A DNA stretch of 64,000 bases, taken from Gnetum montanum (taxonomy: Eukaryota > Streptophyta > Gnetopsida > Gnetales > Gnetaceae). The notes under the pieces were generated by a model that was given only the letters and a program-made list of their open reading frames with translations, was not told the origin of the DNA and made no database searches. The position numbers and the translations under genes are program-made. Below are positions 48,501 to 61,000 of the stretch, one piece after another. The DNA lies in NCBI GenBank assembly GCA_015680685.1, contig MNCI01033354.1, positions 1,234,855 to 1,298,854 on the forward strand. Reading direction: 5' to 3'. Every line of letters begins with the position of its first letter. The first letter of the stretch is position 1.

Positions 48501-51500
48501 GAACATCTTTGTTATAATGCCTCATATTTGTACATGTGACTTTAATATTCTATTAAATACTTAAACTTTAACTTCTTTTAAAGTTTATATATATTTGTAG
48601 ATGTACCTAATGCTTCTAAGTAATATGAATACTTTTAATTGGGTAATTTAAACAAATTTACTATTTATTTACAATTTCTTTCTAATTATTTATTATTTTA
48701 AAATCAAAAAATATATTTTTATTAATGAATGAGGATGACAAAGTCTAAAATTATTTTAGAGTAATACTATAAAATTAATAAAATTTGTATTCGTGGTTTA
48801 TTTTGACATTTGGTAGGAATTTTTAATTTATTAAATATTTAATTAATAAGATGACCCCAAAATTCAAAGTTAATGATTACGCTCAAATTTGGTAGACTAA
48901 CTCGATTTTATATCTAGCATATAAATCTATAATAGGTTTCTTGATTCAAGTCCTAGATTTTGAGATCTTAATATTAAATTATTACAAAAGTACCTTGTGG
49001 GCCCATATTTTCTTTGCTTCAATTAAAAAATTAAATTTTTCCTTACTATTGTATGTTTGTGCTTGTTTTGACCACCTTGACATGGGTAAAATGTTGAATG
49101 TATAAAAAATTTAATATCAAGAACTTTTACGAACCAAATATAGGAATTTTAAAATATAGATAAAATGGCCAAAAATAATTTAGAAACCTCATAGCCTTAT
49201 AAAGTAAAAGTGACTTAAAATAAGCCAAAAAGGGATGTCACAAGAGAAGAGTCAATGTGAACAAGTAATCTGTGCTTGATGTTACTTTTTGACATGCTTA
49301 TGATGATATCTATTTTTAATATGCAGATTGTATACTTCATATTAATGGTTGGAAAAGGGACAAAGGACTCATTTAACACGGAAATGTATCTTTTTTGGGT
49401 GTTGTCACTCTTGTATGTCCCCTCCTCCATGAGCTTCTTTGTCCATGTCAAGTGACCATCATGTCATGAACAACAAAGAGATTTTTGGAGAATGGCGTGT
49501 CTAGTCCTTGCCCATTGTGGAAACTTTTGTGCATAAGTCTTTGCCCAAGCCTTGAGGTTTCCTTCATCCTCTTATTTTCACCTTTTCCAAGAAGGAAGAC
49601 TATGCTACTTTGAGTGAGGAAGAGAGAAAGAAGAGAATATTTGTTGATGCTCCTAGCTTATCTTTTGGACTGAGTATGGGGGTGTCATAGTGGTCTTTGT
49701 GAGTTCTTGTTAAAGGTATAGGAGGCTGCCTTTGTTGCTATTAGTGGCTGATTTTAAAGACTGTCAGAGCTGATTCCAAGGACTGTCTTTCTCTGATTTT
49801 CTTGGAGGCTTTTGGTTGCACCTCAGGCTTGCTGTTCTGCCCTGATTCTTCAAGCTATTGGCTGGGCAAAAATCTGACCTGATTCTTGAAGTTACAACAA
49901 CCCAAACCTGAAGTGTGCTCTTCTTCCCTATATTAATTAACCCAATCCTAAAGGTGTGTATTTCAAACCTTTGTTGTACATAAATGATTACTAACTATTT
50001 GTCCAAGTGGCTTGAACAAGTTGAGGATTATATTATGAGGGCATATGAGATTTCTTGTGAGTTGTGAGTCATGCATGGGATCTTTCATGAGACATAAATT
50101 TAATTTTTGGTATAAATGTATTGGGCTTATGAATGAGCATTTTTTCTTGTATAATGTACATTTGGTATCTCATGTTTTTTGTGAACACTATTAAGAAATA
50201 TCCCCCACCATTATATACAAGGCCAATGATCTCTTATCTGGGCTACAAGGGTTTGGTGCTTGGAGGTGCTTAATACTGTAAGCCTCCATCATTTTATCCA
50301 ACCCTGGTGTTCTTCTTGTGCTGGCAACAAGATGCCGTAGGGTTGGAGGGACTTTGTGCATGACAGCTGGATGGTCAAAGGATCCACTGAATACTTACTT
50401 AAAAGAAAAAGAAATTATGCATATTAATGATTGTTGGTGTCTTTTGCCTGAGGGAAAGTGAAGTGCACATTTTGTTTGTTGAACATCTTCATGGTCATTT
50501 TTGGGGGAATCTGTCAAGAAAGTTGTCAAGTCCCAAATCATTGTTAAATAGTCCTTTGTTCAAGCCCATATATCTCTCAATGTGAAAACATGAGAGTTTG
50601 GAAAAATTTGACAATGATGTTTTCAAAACTTTGGCACCATATTCATCCATCCTGGTGGTCAAGCGTGCTACAGTTCAGATGTTATTTATCTATCCTTCTC
50701 ATTTGGCATTTGAGTTCATAGAATTTACTTATTCTGTTTGCTTAAAATCAGAATTTAGTTCTTGATTATGACATTTCCTAGTTTAACAAATGTTACTTTT
50801 ATTTTATGGCAGGTATTTTCTGTTTTCTGTTTTTGATTCAAAATGTATAAACAGTCAGCTATAAAATCTGCTCACTATTCTATTTTTTAAAAAAAATCAG
50901 AGTTCATATTCCACAAATATTGCTATTTTATGGTTTGTATGCAAATGTTTACGTAAAAAAAAAATGGGCATTGGTATTCCTATTTTGCTATTAATATGTA
51001 CTTGTTTAAATTTCTTCTCAAGAGGGAAATAAAGTAGTTTCAGAGCCTAGTTTTCCAACTCCATTGTTAAGACTTGTACCAAACTCAAGATTAACATTTA
51101 GCATCAAATTCTATTGTCATCTTCTTTGAAGCCTAGTTTGCCCCTGTTTTTGCCTTCACATTAAAAGATATTTCAGAGATTGAAAATGCCTTAGGATGAA
51201 AGAAAACATCATTCGATCACCACATTGACGAACTGTGTTAGTATTTATATTTTCAAATCTATTGTATGCCCTCATTTTCCTTACACTCGGATTTTGTACG
51301 CCAAAAACTAGGCCCTACCCTCAGATTTTGTTTATCAAAAAAATTGGGATGCCTTAAAATGGATAAAACAATTAGTTGATTTCCATGTGTGAACATTCTT
51401 TTATGATCAGTGGTGTGACGGAGTAACAATCTTTTTCCTTGATATAAAAGAGAAACAAACCTATGTGCTGCAACTCACCATTGTTTAATGTGTAATCTAG

Positions 51501-52410
51501 TTTTTCAAATGACATTTAAGAACTTACTTGAGATGCACAGTTATCTTCTTTCTATTGTGAATTGAGGATAGTGGATCTTGGAAGCTTTGAAGTCTCCTTG
51601 AGTGAGCCTTTTAATGCTCCATACACGATTTGTAAATTTTTCCATAATTTAATTTTCCTTTCAAGAAATATATTATTCGTTTCCTCTTTCCTGAATATGG
51701 TAACCCCATTATTTACCAGCAATTATGTTCTTTTACTTGGGTAAAGAAAAGAAAGAAAATATATATGTAATCATGTATGTATACTTGCTTTTCATAAAAT
51801 TATCCCACATGAATTATGACTAAAAGTCATTTGGGCCCTAGGATAAGCATTTCAGCTAAATGCATAGTTAGTAATTAGGTGGATGATGTATTTGGTCGGT
51901 GTGCCTTGTGTGAAGCATATAGTATTTTTAGAGATCATTAACTAATCATTTTGGTAATAATAGATATTCATCCCCATACCTTAAATAGATTGATTGCAGT
52001 GTTTATTTGGTTTATACACACCCTACCTTAGATGTGGTGATGAACATCACTACCAACCCTAGCCATATATATGCTTAGGCTTAACATCTTGAGCCATTTG
52101 ACCCAAGAGCGTTGAGCTGCGTAACACTTGAAAGTTTTCAATGATGTAAACATTATTCATAAGTGTGTACCTGCCCCACGTATGATCCTCAATCACCTAT
52201 CTTGGGGGTATATCCAAGAACAGTCCAAAAATGATGGCTAAGCCAAGCCTTGTTTATGTAGCATTGAACCTAAAGATAACCCAACTTACAGCTAGATGGT
52301 GACCAAATTCTTCTAGTTGGATGGCCCCCAATGTGGAAATGCAACACTACATTGCATAGGCAAAGTTATCAAAACCCCCTTTTTTTAATACCCAACTATT
52401 GTTTGAAGTG
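45550..52410. other. AT-rich intron sequence, unassigned apart from the minisatellite
   Basis: No domain, RNA gene or complete element is recognised. Only short open frames occur. The stretch around 48.5-49.2 kb is especially AT-rich. Confidence 0.5.
46036..46284 (+). repeat. 63-bp minisatellite, four copies
   Basis: Units at 46036-46098, 46099-46158 (60 bp), 46159-46221 and 46222-46284. The last two are essentially identical and the first is most diverged. All lengths are multiples of three, which produces a repetitive open frame, but there is no other sign of coding. Confidence 0.95.
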
Positions 52411-52422
52411 TATTATTGATTA

Positions 52423-52702
52423 TGAACAAGAAGGAGAGAAGAAAAGATTGAAAAAATAATTCTCTCACTCTCTCATTCATCTTGAACCAACAATTACAGC
52501 AATTTATAGGAAAGAATTACAATAGGAAATCTGCTAAATAAGGAACAAAAAATCTGGAAAATAACTGACAGTTATTGATGACAGAAATTGATTCTGAGAA
52601 CCAACTAATTTTGGTAAGTTGATCCACAAATCAAGCCCTAATTGAGTTAGATAATCAACTAATTTTGGTAAGTTGATCCAGCTTTATTCTAACTTTCTAA
52701 CA
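52423..52702 (-). repeat. 3' LTR of the copia element (280 bp)
   Basis: On the minus strand it starts TGTTAGAAAG and ends CTTGTTCA, so it has the standard TG...CA ends. It adjoins the polypurine tract. Confidence 0.92.
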
Positions 52703-52714
52703 CTCCCCCTCAAG
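52703..52714 (-). promoter_or_regulatory. Copia polypurine tract
   Basis: The minus strand reads TTGAGGGGGAG immediately before the 3' LTR, and directly follows the end of pol. Confidence 0.9.
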
Positions 52715-55700
52715 CTGGTGAATAAATATCTATCATTCCAAGCTTGCTAACAAAAGAATCAAAGCTTGGTTTGCATAAGGCCTTCGTGAGAATATCAGCT
52801 TTTTGCATCTTGGTAGAAATGTAGGATAGAGCAATTGTTTTGTTGTCAACTTTGTTTTTTATGAAATTCCTATCAATTCTTACATGCTTCTTATGATCAT
52901 GTTGGATTGGATTTTGGACAATAGTGATGGCAAACTTACTATCGCTAAACAACCTCATCAGACCACTTTGGGGTATCTTGAGATCTTTCATCAACCTTTG
53001 TAGTCAAATGAGTTCACAAATTCCTTGTGCTATAACTCTATATTTAGCTTCTACACTACTACATGCTACAACAGATTGTTTTTGGCTTCTCCACGTCACT
53101 AAGTTTCCCTAGACCTTGGTATAATACCCTGTAGTAGACTTGCTATCTTCAATAGCTCCAACTAAATCTACATCAACAAAACCAACAATGTCCCTTTTCA
53201 CTACACTTCTTGAACAATAGTCTCTTCCCTGGGCATCCCTTTAGATACCTTAGAATCTGATTTACAGCATCTTGGTGTCTCTTTGTAGGAGCATGCATGA
53301 ACTGGCTAACAATACTTACAATGAAAGCAATATCTAGCCTAGTGAAAGACAAATAGATGAGTTTACCAACCAAGTGTTGATAGCTTTCTTGATTTACAGG
53401 AGGATCTTCTACAAGAGTCTTTTGTTTCTAGTTTCGTTCCAATGGAGTCCCTGTTGGTCTACACCCCATCTTGCCAATCTCTTTGAGTAAATCCATGGTA
53501 TATTTCCTTTGGGAGAAGAAAATCCCTCTCTTGCTTCTAGCAATTTCCATTCCCAAAAAATACTTCAATGGACCAAGATCTTTGACTCTGAACTTTGCTT
53601 GGAGCTTCCTTTTGAGATCTTCAATCTCATGATCATCATCTCCTGTAATCACATACCATCAACATAAACAATACAGATTGATCTTTTACCATGCTTCCCT
53701 TTTTTAACATATAAAGTATGATTGGCTTGTCCTTGCTCATATCCAAGTTGCTTCTTCACACCACTAAATCGAGTAAACTAGGCTCGGGGAGATTGTTTGA
53801 GCCTATAGAGTGACTTCTTTAATCTACATACTTTATCCATACCTTCTTGAGATTCAAAACTAGGTGGTATCCTCATGTGAAATTCTTCTTCCAATGCACC
53901 ATGTAGGAAGGCATTTTTTATGTCGAGTTGATGCAACCCCCCATCCAAATTTGCAGCTAAAGACAACAAAACCCTAATAGAATTGAGTTTCGCCACAAGA
54001 GCAAATGTTTCGGCATAGTCTATCCCATATGTCTAAGTGAACCCTTGTGCCACAAGTTTGGCCTTCTATCTTTCAATGCTGCCATCAAGACCATACTTGA
54101 CAGTAAACACCCATTTGCTCCCCACAAGTTTCTTCCCTTTAGGTAGGTGGACTATTTCCCATGTTTCATTGTCTTCCAAAGCCTTCATTTCTTCCATCCC
54201 CATTTGGAATCTTCCAAAGCCTCAAAGATATGCCTCGGAACTTATGTCTCATCAACCTTTGAAAGAAATGCCCTGTAATTACATGATAACTCGAAGTATG
54301 TGAGATAATTAGAAATGGGATATTTTACACATGACCTCACCCCTTTTCTAACCACAATCGAAAGATCCAAGTCATCAATCTCTTCCTTATCATTCACCGC
54401 CTCAAACTGCTCTTGTATACCTCCATCACTTGGGTCTATCACCAATTCGAGCTCTTGGTTTTGTTGAGGAGCTTGTGGCCATCTAGAATATCTCAGAATT
54501 GGTTTTGGGTGTGATTCTTCCCCTGGATTTGAATCTGACTCTTGGACTGATTCAACATGAGGTGTGAGATGATTTTCTGATGGGAACTTGGGCATAACAA
54601 TTGGTAGGGATATGATTAAGTTCCAGTGTTGCTCTTTTGTAGGTTGATTCTCCCCTTGAAGAGTAACATTGGGATAAAAGAGTTAGTGTTCGAGAAATGT
54701 GACATCACATGATACAAAAACACATTTTAAAGGAGGGTAGTAGCATTTATACCCTTTCTGTGTAGGAGAATACCCTAAGAATACACACTTAAGGGCTTTT
54801 GGATCAAGTTTCCCATGATTGGGTTGAGCATTATGTACATATACGACACATCCAAAGACACGAGGTGGAAGAGTGTTGAGAATTCGTGTAGAAGGAAAGG
54901 CTGATAAGAGAAGACTTAGTGGAGTTTGGTATTGAAGAGTTTTAGATGGTACTTGATTAATGAGATATGCCGAGGTGAGAACAACTGCTCCCTAGAAGGA
55001 TTGAGGAACATAGCTAATAAACATAATTGATCGAGCTACCTCCAAAAGATGTCTATTTTTCCATTCTGCAACCCCATTTTGTTGGGGTGTATAGGCACAA
55101 GAACTTTGGTGAACGATTCCATGCTCACTTAAATATGCTTTAAGCTCTTGAGAAAAATATTCTTGACCATTATCTAAATGAAGAATATGAATTGACGATT
55201 GGAAAACATTTGTAATGAGTTGGAATTCTTTGAAAAATGAGCTAACTTCAAATTTATCTCTCCTTAGGTACACCCAACATACACAAGTGTGATCGTCTAT
55301 GAAAGTTACAAACCAACGTCCCCCAGTTAAATTTGGTACTCGTGAAGGACCCCACACATCACTATGAACAAGATGAAACAAAACAGAAGGTTTATAAGGA
55401 TGAGGATGAGATGTTCGAATTTGTTTTGCATGAATACAATTATCACACTTGAAAGATGAAGGATCTTTATTAGTAAACATACAAGGACACAAATGTTTCA
55501 AATATGTAAAAGTTGGGTGTCCTAGTCTTTTGTGCCAAAGCATTACCTCAAACTCAGAAATAGACTCGAAAGAGATAAATGAGGTTGTAGGGGATTCAAA
55601 CTTTGATGAAGAACCAGTACCAACAAGATAATAGAGGCCATGTCGCTCCTTAGCATTGCCAATCGTCCTCCCCAATGACAAATTCTGAAACTCACAATGA

Positions 55701-55981
55701 GAAGGAAAAAAGGTTACATCACAATTCAAATCTTTGATCAATGTGCTAATCGAGAGCAAATTGCATTTTAAATTCAGAACATAAAGCATGGATTTTAAAA
55801 TGAACCCAGGCAATTTTACATCTCCACAGCCAATAGCTGAGCTCAACGAACCATCAACCACTATGATTCTAATTTTATCCACACAATCTTCATATGTACA
55901 AAATGCTTCTAATGAACTAGTCATGTGGTCGAAGGCTCCCGTATCTATGATCCAACCATTTAAGGAGCCCTTGTAGGACAA
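52710..55981 (-). pseudogene. Copia pol remnant: protease, integrase, RT, RNase H
   Basis: A 329-codon open segment (55981-54992) holds the protease motif IIDTGAFDHM, the integrase zinc region (LWHKRLGHP ... CDNCIHAK) and the integrase core with readable HSDVWGPS, HLDNGQEY and NGVAEWKNRH, i.e. D, D and E. RT follows: LDIKNAFLHGALEEE near 53930, LKKSLYRLKQSPRAW near 53800. The catalytic YVDD reads YVDG near 53660, with a one-base frameshift right after it. RNase H includes LFSDSKFAI and DILTKAL, and the frame ends YSPA then stop at the polypurine tract. It is inactive at RT. Confidence 0.9.
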
Positions 55982-56039
55982 TAAGGAAGAGACAAGGCTA
56001 GTATTACCTCGTTGGGCATCAAGTACAATAGGAGCTTTA

Positions 56040-57089
56040 GGAGTAGCCTCCGTTTCCTTGCTATTTTGGGAGACATTCAGTAATTTCCAGAGTACCTATA
56101 GTTGTTCAACAGTAAACAGGTTTGAGGCAACCTTCGTCTCATTTGCTGATTCAGCCGTGTATGTTGACTTGTTGTTCCATTGTTAGCTCTATGGTTTCCA
56201 ATCCACAAGCTTTCCATGTATATCCTAGCACATATCCTTGATGTGGTAGGGCTTGTTACAATGCTTGCACCATGGTTGTTTATCTTTTCCCCTTTGGTTC
56301 CTTGAGTTACCTCCTTCATAGTTTGCAACTAGAGTCAAACCATGGGGCATGGCTTCAATGGGTGGATTTTGAGAGTGCATCATCACTTTCTTTCTATCTA
56401 CTTTCTTCCCTCCTCAATTCTACAAAAACTTCCTTCAAGGAGGGAAGTGGTTTAGTACCAAGTGCTCGTCCTCAAACTTCATCAAGATCTTTGTTAAGGC
56501 CCTACAAAAAATCAAAAATCCACTATCTTTCCACCATTTTGTTATACATGATCATGTCATCAAGAGATTTCCAAGTCACATTGTGGCATACATCAATTTC
56601 TTGCCATAGTTCCAAGAGAGTATTGAAATATTCAGTAATAGATGAGTTAACTTGTAGAGTATTGCAAATGGTGGATCGAACTTCGAAGCTTTGTGAGATG
56701 TTTTCAAGGTCTAAATACACCTATTTTATGGTATCCCAAATCTCCTTGGCTGTTTGATAAAATAAATACGGCTCTCCAATTTTGGGCTCCATTGAATTGA
56801 TCAACCAAGCCATCACCGTTGAGTTTTCTGCCTCCCATTTGCAGTACGTGGTGAAACTTTCTTCAGGCATGGCAGTTGCTCCTATCAGGTAGCCCATTCT
56901 ACCCCTCCCTTTGATCATGAGCAAGATTGATTGATAACATTCATGGAAATTATTTCCGTTCAATCGGTGTATGGTGATTTGAAGAGAATGATTTTCAGTT
57001 TGAGAGGAGGAAAGGAATAAGGGTGGAGTTGAGATAGTCAAAATCAAGAAGGATTCCACTATAGAGAATTCAGGTGTTGTGCTCACCAT
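56040..57089 (-). pseudogene. Copia gag remnant
   Basis: The ATG is at 57089, about 50 bp after the primer site. The first segment has the copia gag pattern (LNGNNFHECYQSI, MGYLIGA, WLINSMEP, AKEIWDTIK). A zinc knuckle CKHCNKPYHIKDMC, a full CX2CX4HX4C, lies near 56260-56215. The residue after it is a TAG where Trp is expected (TGG to TAG). Frames are interrupted in several places. Confidence 0.85.
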
Positions 57090-57130
57090 TTTGGTTTGCC
57101 AACTGGGTTCTCATGTTGGTGAAAGAACCG

Positions 57131-57142
57131 GCTCTAATACCA
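57131..57142 (-). promoter_or_regulatory. Copia primer-binding site
   Basis: The minus strand reads TGGTATTAGAGC directly after the 5' LTR. This is one base from the initiator tRNA-Met complement TGGTATCAGAGC common in plant copia elements, and the difference is a C-to-T change. Confidence 0.9.
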
Positions 57143-57412
57143 TGAACAAGAAGGAGAGAAGAAAAGATTGAAAAAATAATTCTCTCACCTTTCATTCATC
57201 TTAAAGCAAAAATTACAGGAAAGAATTACAATAAAAAATATGCTAAATAAGGAACAAGAAATCTAGAAAATAACTGATAGATATTGATGACAAAAATTGA
57301 TTTTGAGAATTGACTAATTTTGGTAAGTTGATCCACAAAATCATGCCCTAATTGATTTAAAGAATCAACTAATTTTAGTAAGTTGATCCAACTTTATTCT
57401 GACTTTCTAATA
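57143..57412 (-). repeat. 5' LTR of the copia element (270 bp)
   Basis: On the minus strand it starts TATTAGAAAG (TG has become TA) and ends CTTGTTCA, next to the primer-binding site. It matches the 3' LTR along its length, with scattered differences and short gaps. Confidence 0.9.
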
Positions 57413-57419
57413 GATTAAA

Positions 57420-59935
57420 TAATCTTGTTTGGTGAAAACATGGTAAAGGCTTAGGATTAAACCCAATCACATCCATTAATGCTACTTGTAAAACAAACTT
57501 GAAACAAGTGAGACATATAAATGTTTGATGTTTTCTAGCTTCTTAAGTGATGGAAAGTGATAGCCATCACTTTTGGCTATACTAGTCATTGAAGTATCAT
57601 AGTACTACAAAGACAGGTGATATGCTTTTGATGCATCAATCCTTAGAATTATAAAAAGAATCAAAGTCTCATCTTATCGACAACATGTTAAGATCAATAA
57701 AAGTAGGAAGTGTGTAGGGCCTATAAGCAACCCACCATCATATTGAGTCTCATCTTTATTAGTTGCTAGTGTAAGTCTAGCCCCATGTTTTAAGAAGTTG
57801 GAGGGAAAAAATGGAGTGAAAATTTAGATGTTGGTTATCAAGGGTCCTGCATTTGCTATACAAGAAATCTCCCTTTTACCTAACACAAAGCAAGTATAAA
57901 TCATCACAAACTTTTATGAATATCTTTTAATTCTATCCTACAGCAAACAGAATGTATTGTTCACTTTTTTTTTATGATAAATTTCCCATATTTCATACAA
58001 ACCTCTGTTCAGAGGAATAAATCCCGTTCAAAAATATCAACTTAATAGGCTGCTATGTCACTAGCTTAGATAAAATGGGAACATTTAAAAGTTCACCTAT
58101 CATGTTAAGTCTTCCTTTGCAAAACTGAGGAAATCAATAATAGCTTCATGTGGTGGTAATGCTTCCACCATCATATAAAGAAACATTACAAAACTTCATG
58201 GAAAAGAAAATAGCTATACCAATACTAATAGATAGGATTTTATTCGATCCTAGAAAATAAAATATTGGAGAACATCACATGAACCAAAAGGAAAGCTCAA
58301 AATAATTATTAACCCAATGGTGAAGAGATTGACCTTCTAATTCTTTAATGACGATGGTTGATTACTTTAACCATTTCTTTGGATTTGATTTTCAGTTTTG
58401 CTTGCTTACTAGAAAGTTCAAACATTTTTCCTTCTTGATTGAATGCACACAACACATTTAGAAACATTATTCTGCAAAGCAATGTTTAAAAGTATTTGCT
58501 TTCTATATCTATTAATTTCATGCCACTATAGCAGGATGATCAGTTGGTGATTGTCCTGATTTACTTGAACAACAAAAATGTATGACAGAACTATAACTAT
58601 CAGGTTATTCACTTGAGGATCTTAATCAGTTTGGAATTACAGAAAAAGTTCATCTATAATTCATCATAAATATTTTAGTTCATCTCATAAACTTCATATT
58701 AATAGACTCGGAGCACATGAAGCTAACTTAACCAGTCCTGCAAGTTAGAGCCTATATGATCAAAATATACAGTATCCCTTACAAGAATGAAAAATCTTAA
58801 TATGAATAACGAATTTGTAATAATAAATTAAGCCAAAAACTGATAAACAAAAGAGAAATAATGCTGCACATGAAAGTTTCTTTTTTCATTTTATAAAAAA
58901 TATTGCACATCCTATTAAAAAAGATTTGCATTTATCAACTTCTAATTTGTTAGCCTTTGTGTGACTTTGTAGCTATGTGGTATTTCACAAGTACTTTACA
59001 TTCTAATACAAAGAAAAAAAACCCAATAACTCAAGTGGTGGAGGTTGGGTATATCAAAACTTCCAATACCAAGTATGACAGCGATGCTGAAAAGTACCCG
59101 GTCACTTGTCCTGGATACCGTGGAAAAATGTGCAAAAGGGGCTTGTACATGATACTTATCAAACATATGCAGTGGTCATTTTGGGTTGAATATGATAAAG
59201 AACCGTATTCTGAGTAGAGATTTATAGAGAGAGTAGACTTCTGCTTCAAATAAAGGTCAAGGAAACACATAGAGAATTTGATTGCATTTCTCTTCAGCAT
59301 AAAGACGCGTTAAAGACTGCACAACGATCACTCACATTCAGGGTTCATGTTTCAAAGAAACAGATTCATATTTTAGCTGGGACTTAAGGTTCAAGATAGT
59401 AAACAGTTAACCTAAAAGTTTTTCTAGCACCCAAATGAATCTTTTAAGGAAAAGGTATATTAAACTGCTTCTCAAAGGAAACTGCCCAAAAGCAGAAGCA
59501 GAGGAGTAAACAAGCTACAGTGTAGAGAGAATAAGGTCAGTAAATGCATTTGTATTGCTGAAAAGATTCACGTTGTAACCCAATACAAACCAAAAGTAGC
59601 AGACCCACACCCATTTCAAAGAAAAAGAAATTACGAACAGCAGGACAGCCATTCGCCATTATCAACTATTTGAAGAACCTTTCAAACCAACCACATACAT
59701 ACATATATAACGTATAATATGCAAAGCATGTCTGCAAGTGCGAGGCTAAAAAACAAATTTTATCATGGAAACCATAATGAATCCAACCAACAACACATAA
59801 ATAATGAATAACATGCTTGAAAAACTCTTCTTCAAAGCTACACTTGCATAACAAATAAAACAAGACATCCATGAAGTCCCGCACAAGGGGCATTGCCAAA
59901 ACAAAAACATGAAATTAAAGTTAAAATTTAGCAGC
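57420..59935. other. Intron sequence between the copia element and exon 1
   Basis: AT-rich sequence. One plus-strand open stretch (58957-59217) has no recognised motif and is not supported as a gene. Confidence 0.5.
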
Positions 59936-59939
59936 AAAC

Positions 59940-60090
59940 CTGATAAAGAAAGTTTGTGCGATATGTCTTGCCACCAATCGGATTCATGGCCAGGCAGCTG
60001 CTGCTGCCCCTCTGGAGAGGCTTCGTCTGTGTTGGCATCCCTCACCTTTTCTCTCCTCCTCTTCTTTCCGTTCCTTCTCAAAGGCGGCAT
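59940..60090 (-). CDS. ALP1-like protein, exon 1 (N-terminus)
   Basis: This exon has 50 codons plus one base, starting at the ATG at 60090. There is an in-frame TTG upstream but no earlier in-frame ATG adjoining the coding stretch. Residues 5-15 are very basic (RRNGKKRRREK), resembling a nuclear localisation signal. Residues 37-40 read SDWW, followed by QDISHKLSLS. A short basic N-terminus ending in an Asp-Trp-Trp segment shortly before the nuclease domain is what I know of plant ALP1-like proteins. The exon ends AG|GT in phase 1, matching exon 2 exactly. A chance open frame is the alternative, but the phase match and the motif make that unlikely. Confidence 0.75.
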
Positions 60091-61000
60091 GATCTCTTCT
60101 ATTCCTTTTTCTTTGCCCAAACTCAATTAACAATCGTGCTTATGAATCCGCTGTGCTATAACACAAATAACAATAATATTAACAGAAGCAGCAGCAGCAG
60201 CAGCAAACGAAGGATCTCCCCACAGCCGTTGCAGTTACGGTAGTTGATAATGGGTTACTGGATTTTGACTTATGGCATGCTACCATAATTGCAACATTTT
60301 CTCCTCCTTGTTAATGGGACCATTGATCCGCATCCAAACCAGAAAGCACCGATCTTCTTGTTGACACAAGACATAGAAAATTACCCACTGCTTCCACTGG
60401 ATTTTGATTCCCAAATGTATAACAAAACCATCCTAAGTAATAACAATAACAATCACGAACACAAACCATAAATAACAACAGGAGGCAACCTCGTGCTACT
60501 GGTGCAGAAAGGGGAGCTTCAAATTGCAAGAAATGAAACAAAAAGATGATGGTGACAATCGTCGTAGGAGAGTAGGCAAGCCAGCAGGCAACAAAGTAGA
60601 ACAGAGCATGTGTGATGATGAGTATTATGATTACTAGTTTTATTATATTATGCTTACGCTGTCTTTGATAATGGAAAACTACGCGCTTATCTACACCGCT
60701 GGAGTCGACTGTATTCCTCAATAAATGAGAAGGTTGGAGGCCCATGTTTGTGATTTTCAAATCTACCTAAATTTGACTCCATGGCAACCTTGCAATGCCA
60801 AAAATTTAATTAAAAGACCTCCCATGTCAGTGGTCGGCGGTATAAGACTGACTTGCCTATGTATCTATCGTTATTTGTAATTAATGCCGACATGTGGTCC
60901 CTAAAAAGGAATAATAACTTTTAGCAGGCATGGTTTTACCCATAAATAATTTCGAAATGATAAAAACTTTGTAACTTCTCACAAGCAAAGTAAGTGTAAG
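60091..61000 (-). promoter_or_regulatory. Upstream region of the ALP1-like gene (5' UTR and promoter expected)
   Basis: The start codon at 60090 makes this the upstream side. A short AGC run at about 60186-60204 lies in it. No clear TATA box was fixed. A 149-codon minus-strand open stretch (60760-60311) is present but has no recognised motif and probably is not coding. Confidence 0.4.

Larger units (their letters stand above)
52423..57412 (-). mobile_element. Complete Ty1/copia retrotransposon (4,990 bp)
   Basis: Both LTRs, a primer-binding site, a polypurine tract and a 5-bp target duplication GATTA (52418-52422 and 57413-57417) are present. The minus-strand order is gag, protease, integrase, RT, RNase H, which is the copia order (integrase before RT). 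The LTRs are clearly diverged from each other, with substitutions and a roughly 10-bp length difference, so the insertion is old. Coding regions are broken. Confidence 0.95.
12471..59939 (-). other. Predicted 47,469-bp intron of the ALP1-like gene
   Basis: The donor on the minus strand is AG|GTTTGC at 59940/59939 and the acceptor is TTTATTTCAG at 12471. Both are phase 1, and the split codon becomes GGA (Gly). The donor has GT and a G at +5 but is otherwise weak. The intron holds SINEs, four LINE copies, a copia element, minisatellites and an assembly gap. The evidence is the frame and phase match plus family resemblance on both sides; there is no transcript evidence here. Confidence 0.75.

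Noticed and set aside
58957-59217. 86-codon plus-strand open frame near exon 1
   Set aside because: No homologous motif recognised and no splice or start context to support it; kept only as a mention.
60311-60760. 149-codon minus-strand open frame upstream of the ALP1-like exon 1
   Set aside because: No recognised motif, hydrophobic and irregular composition, and it lies where a promoter or 5' UTR is expected. It could be chance.
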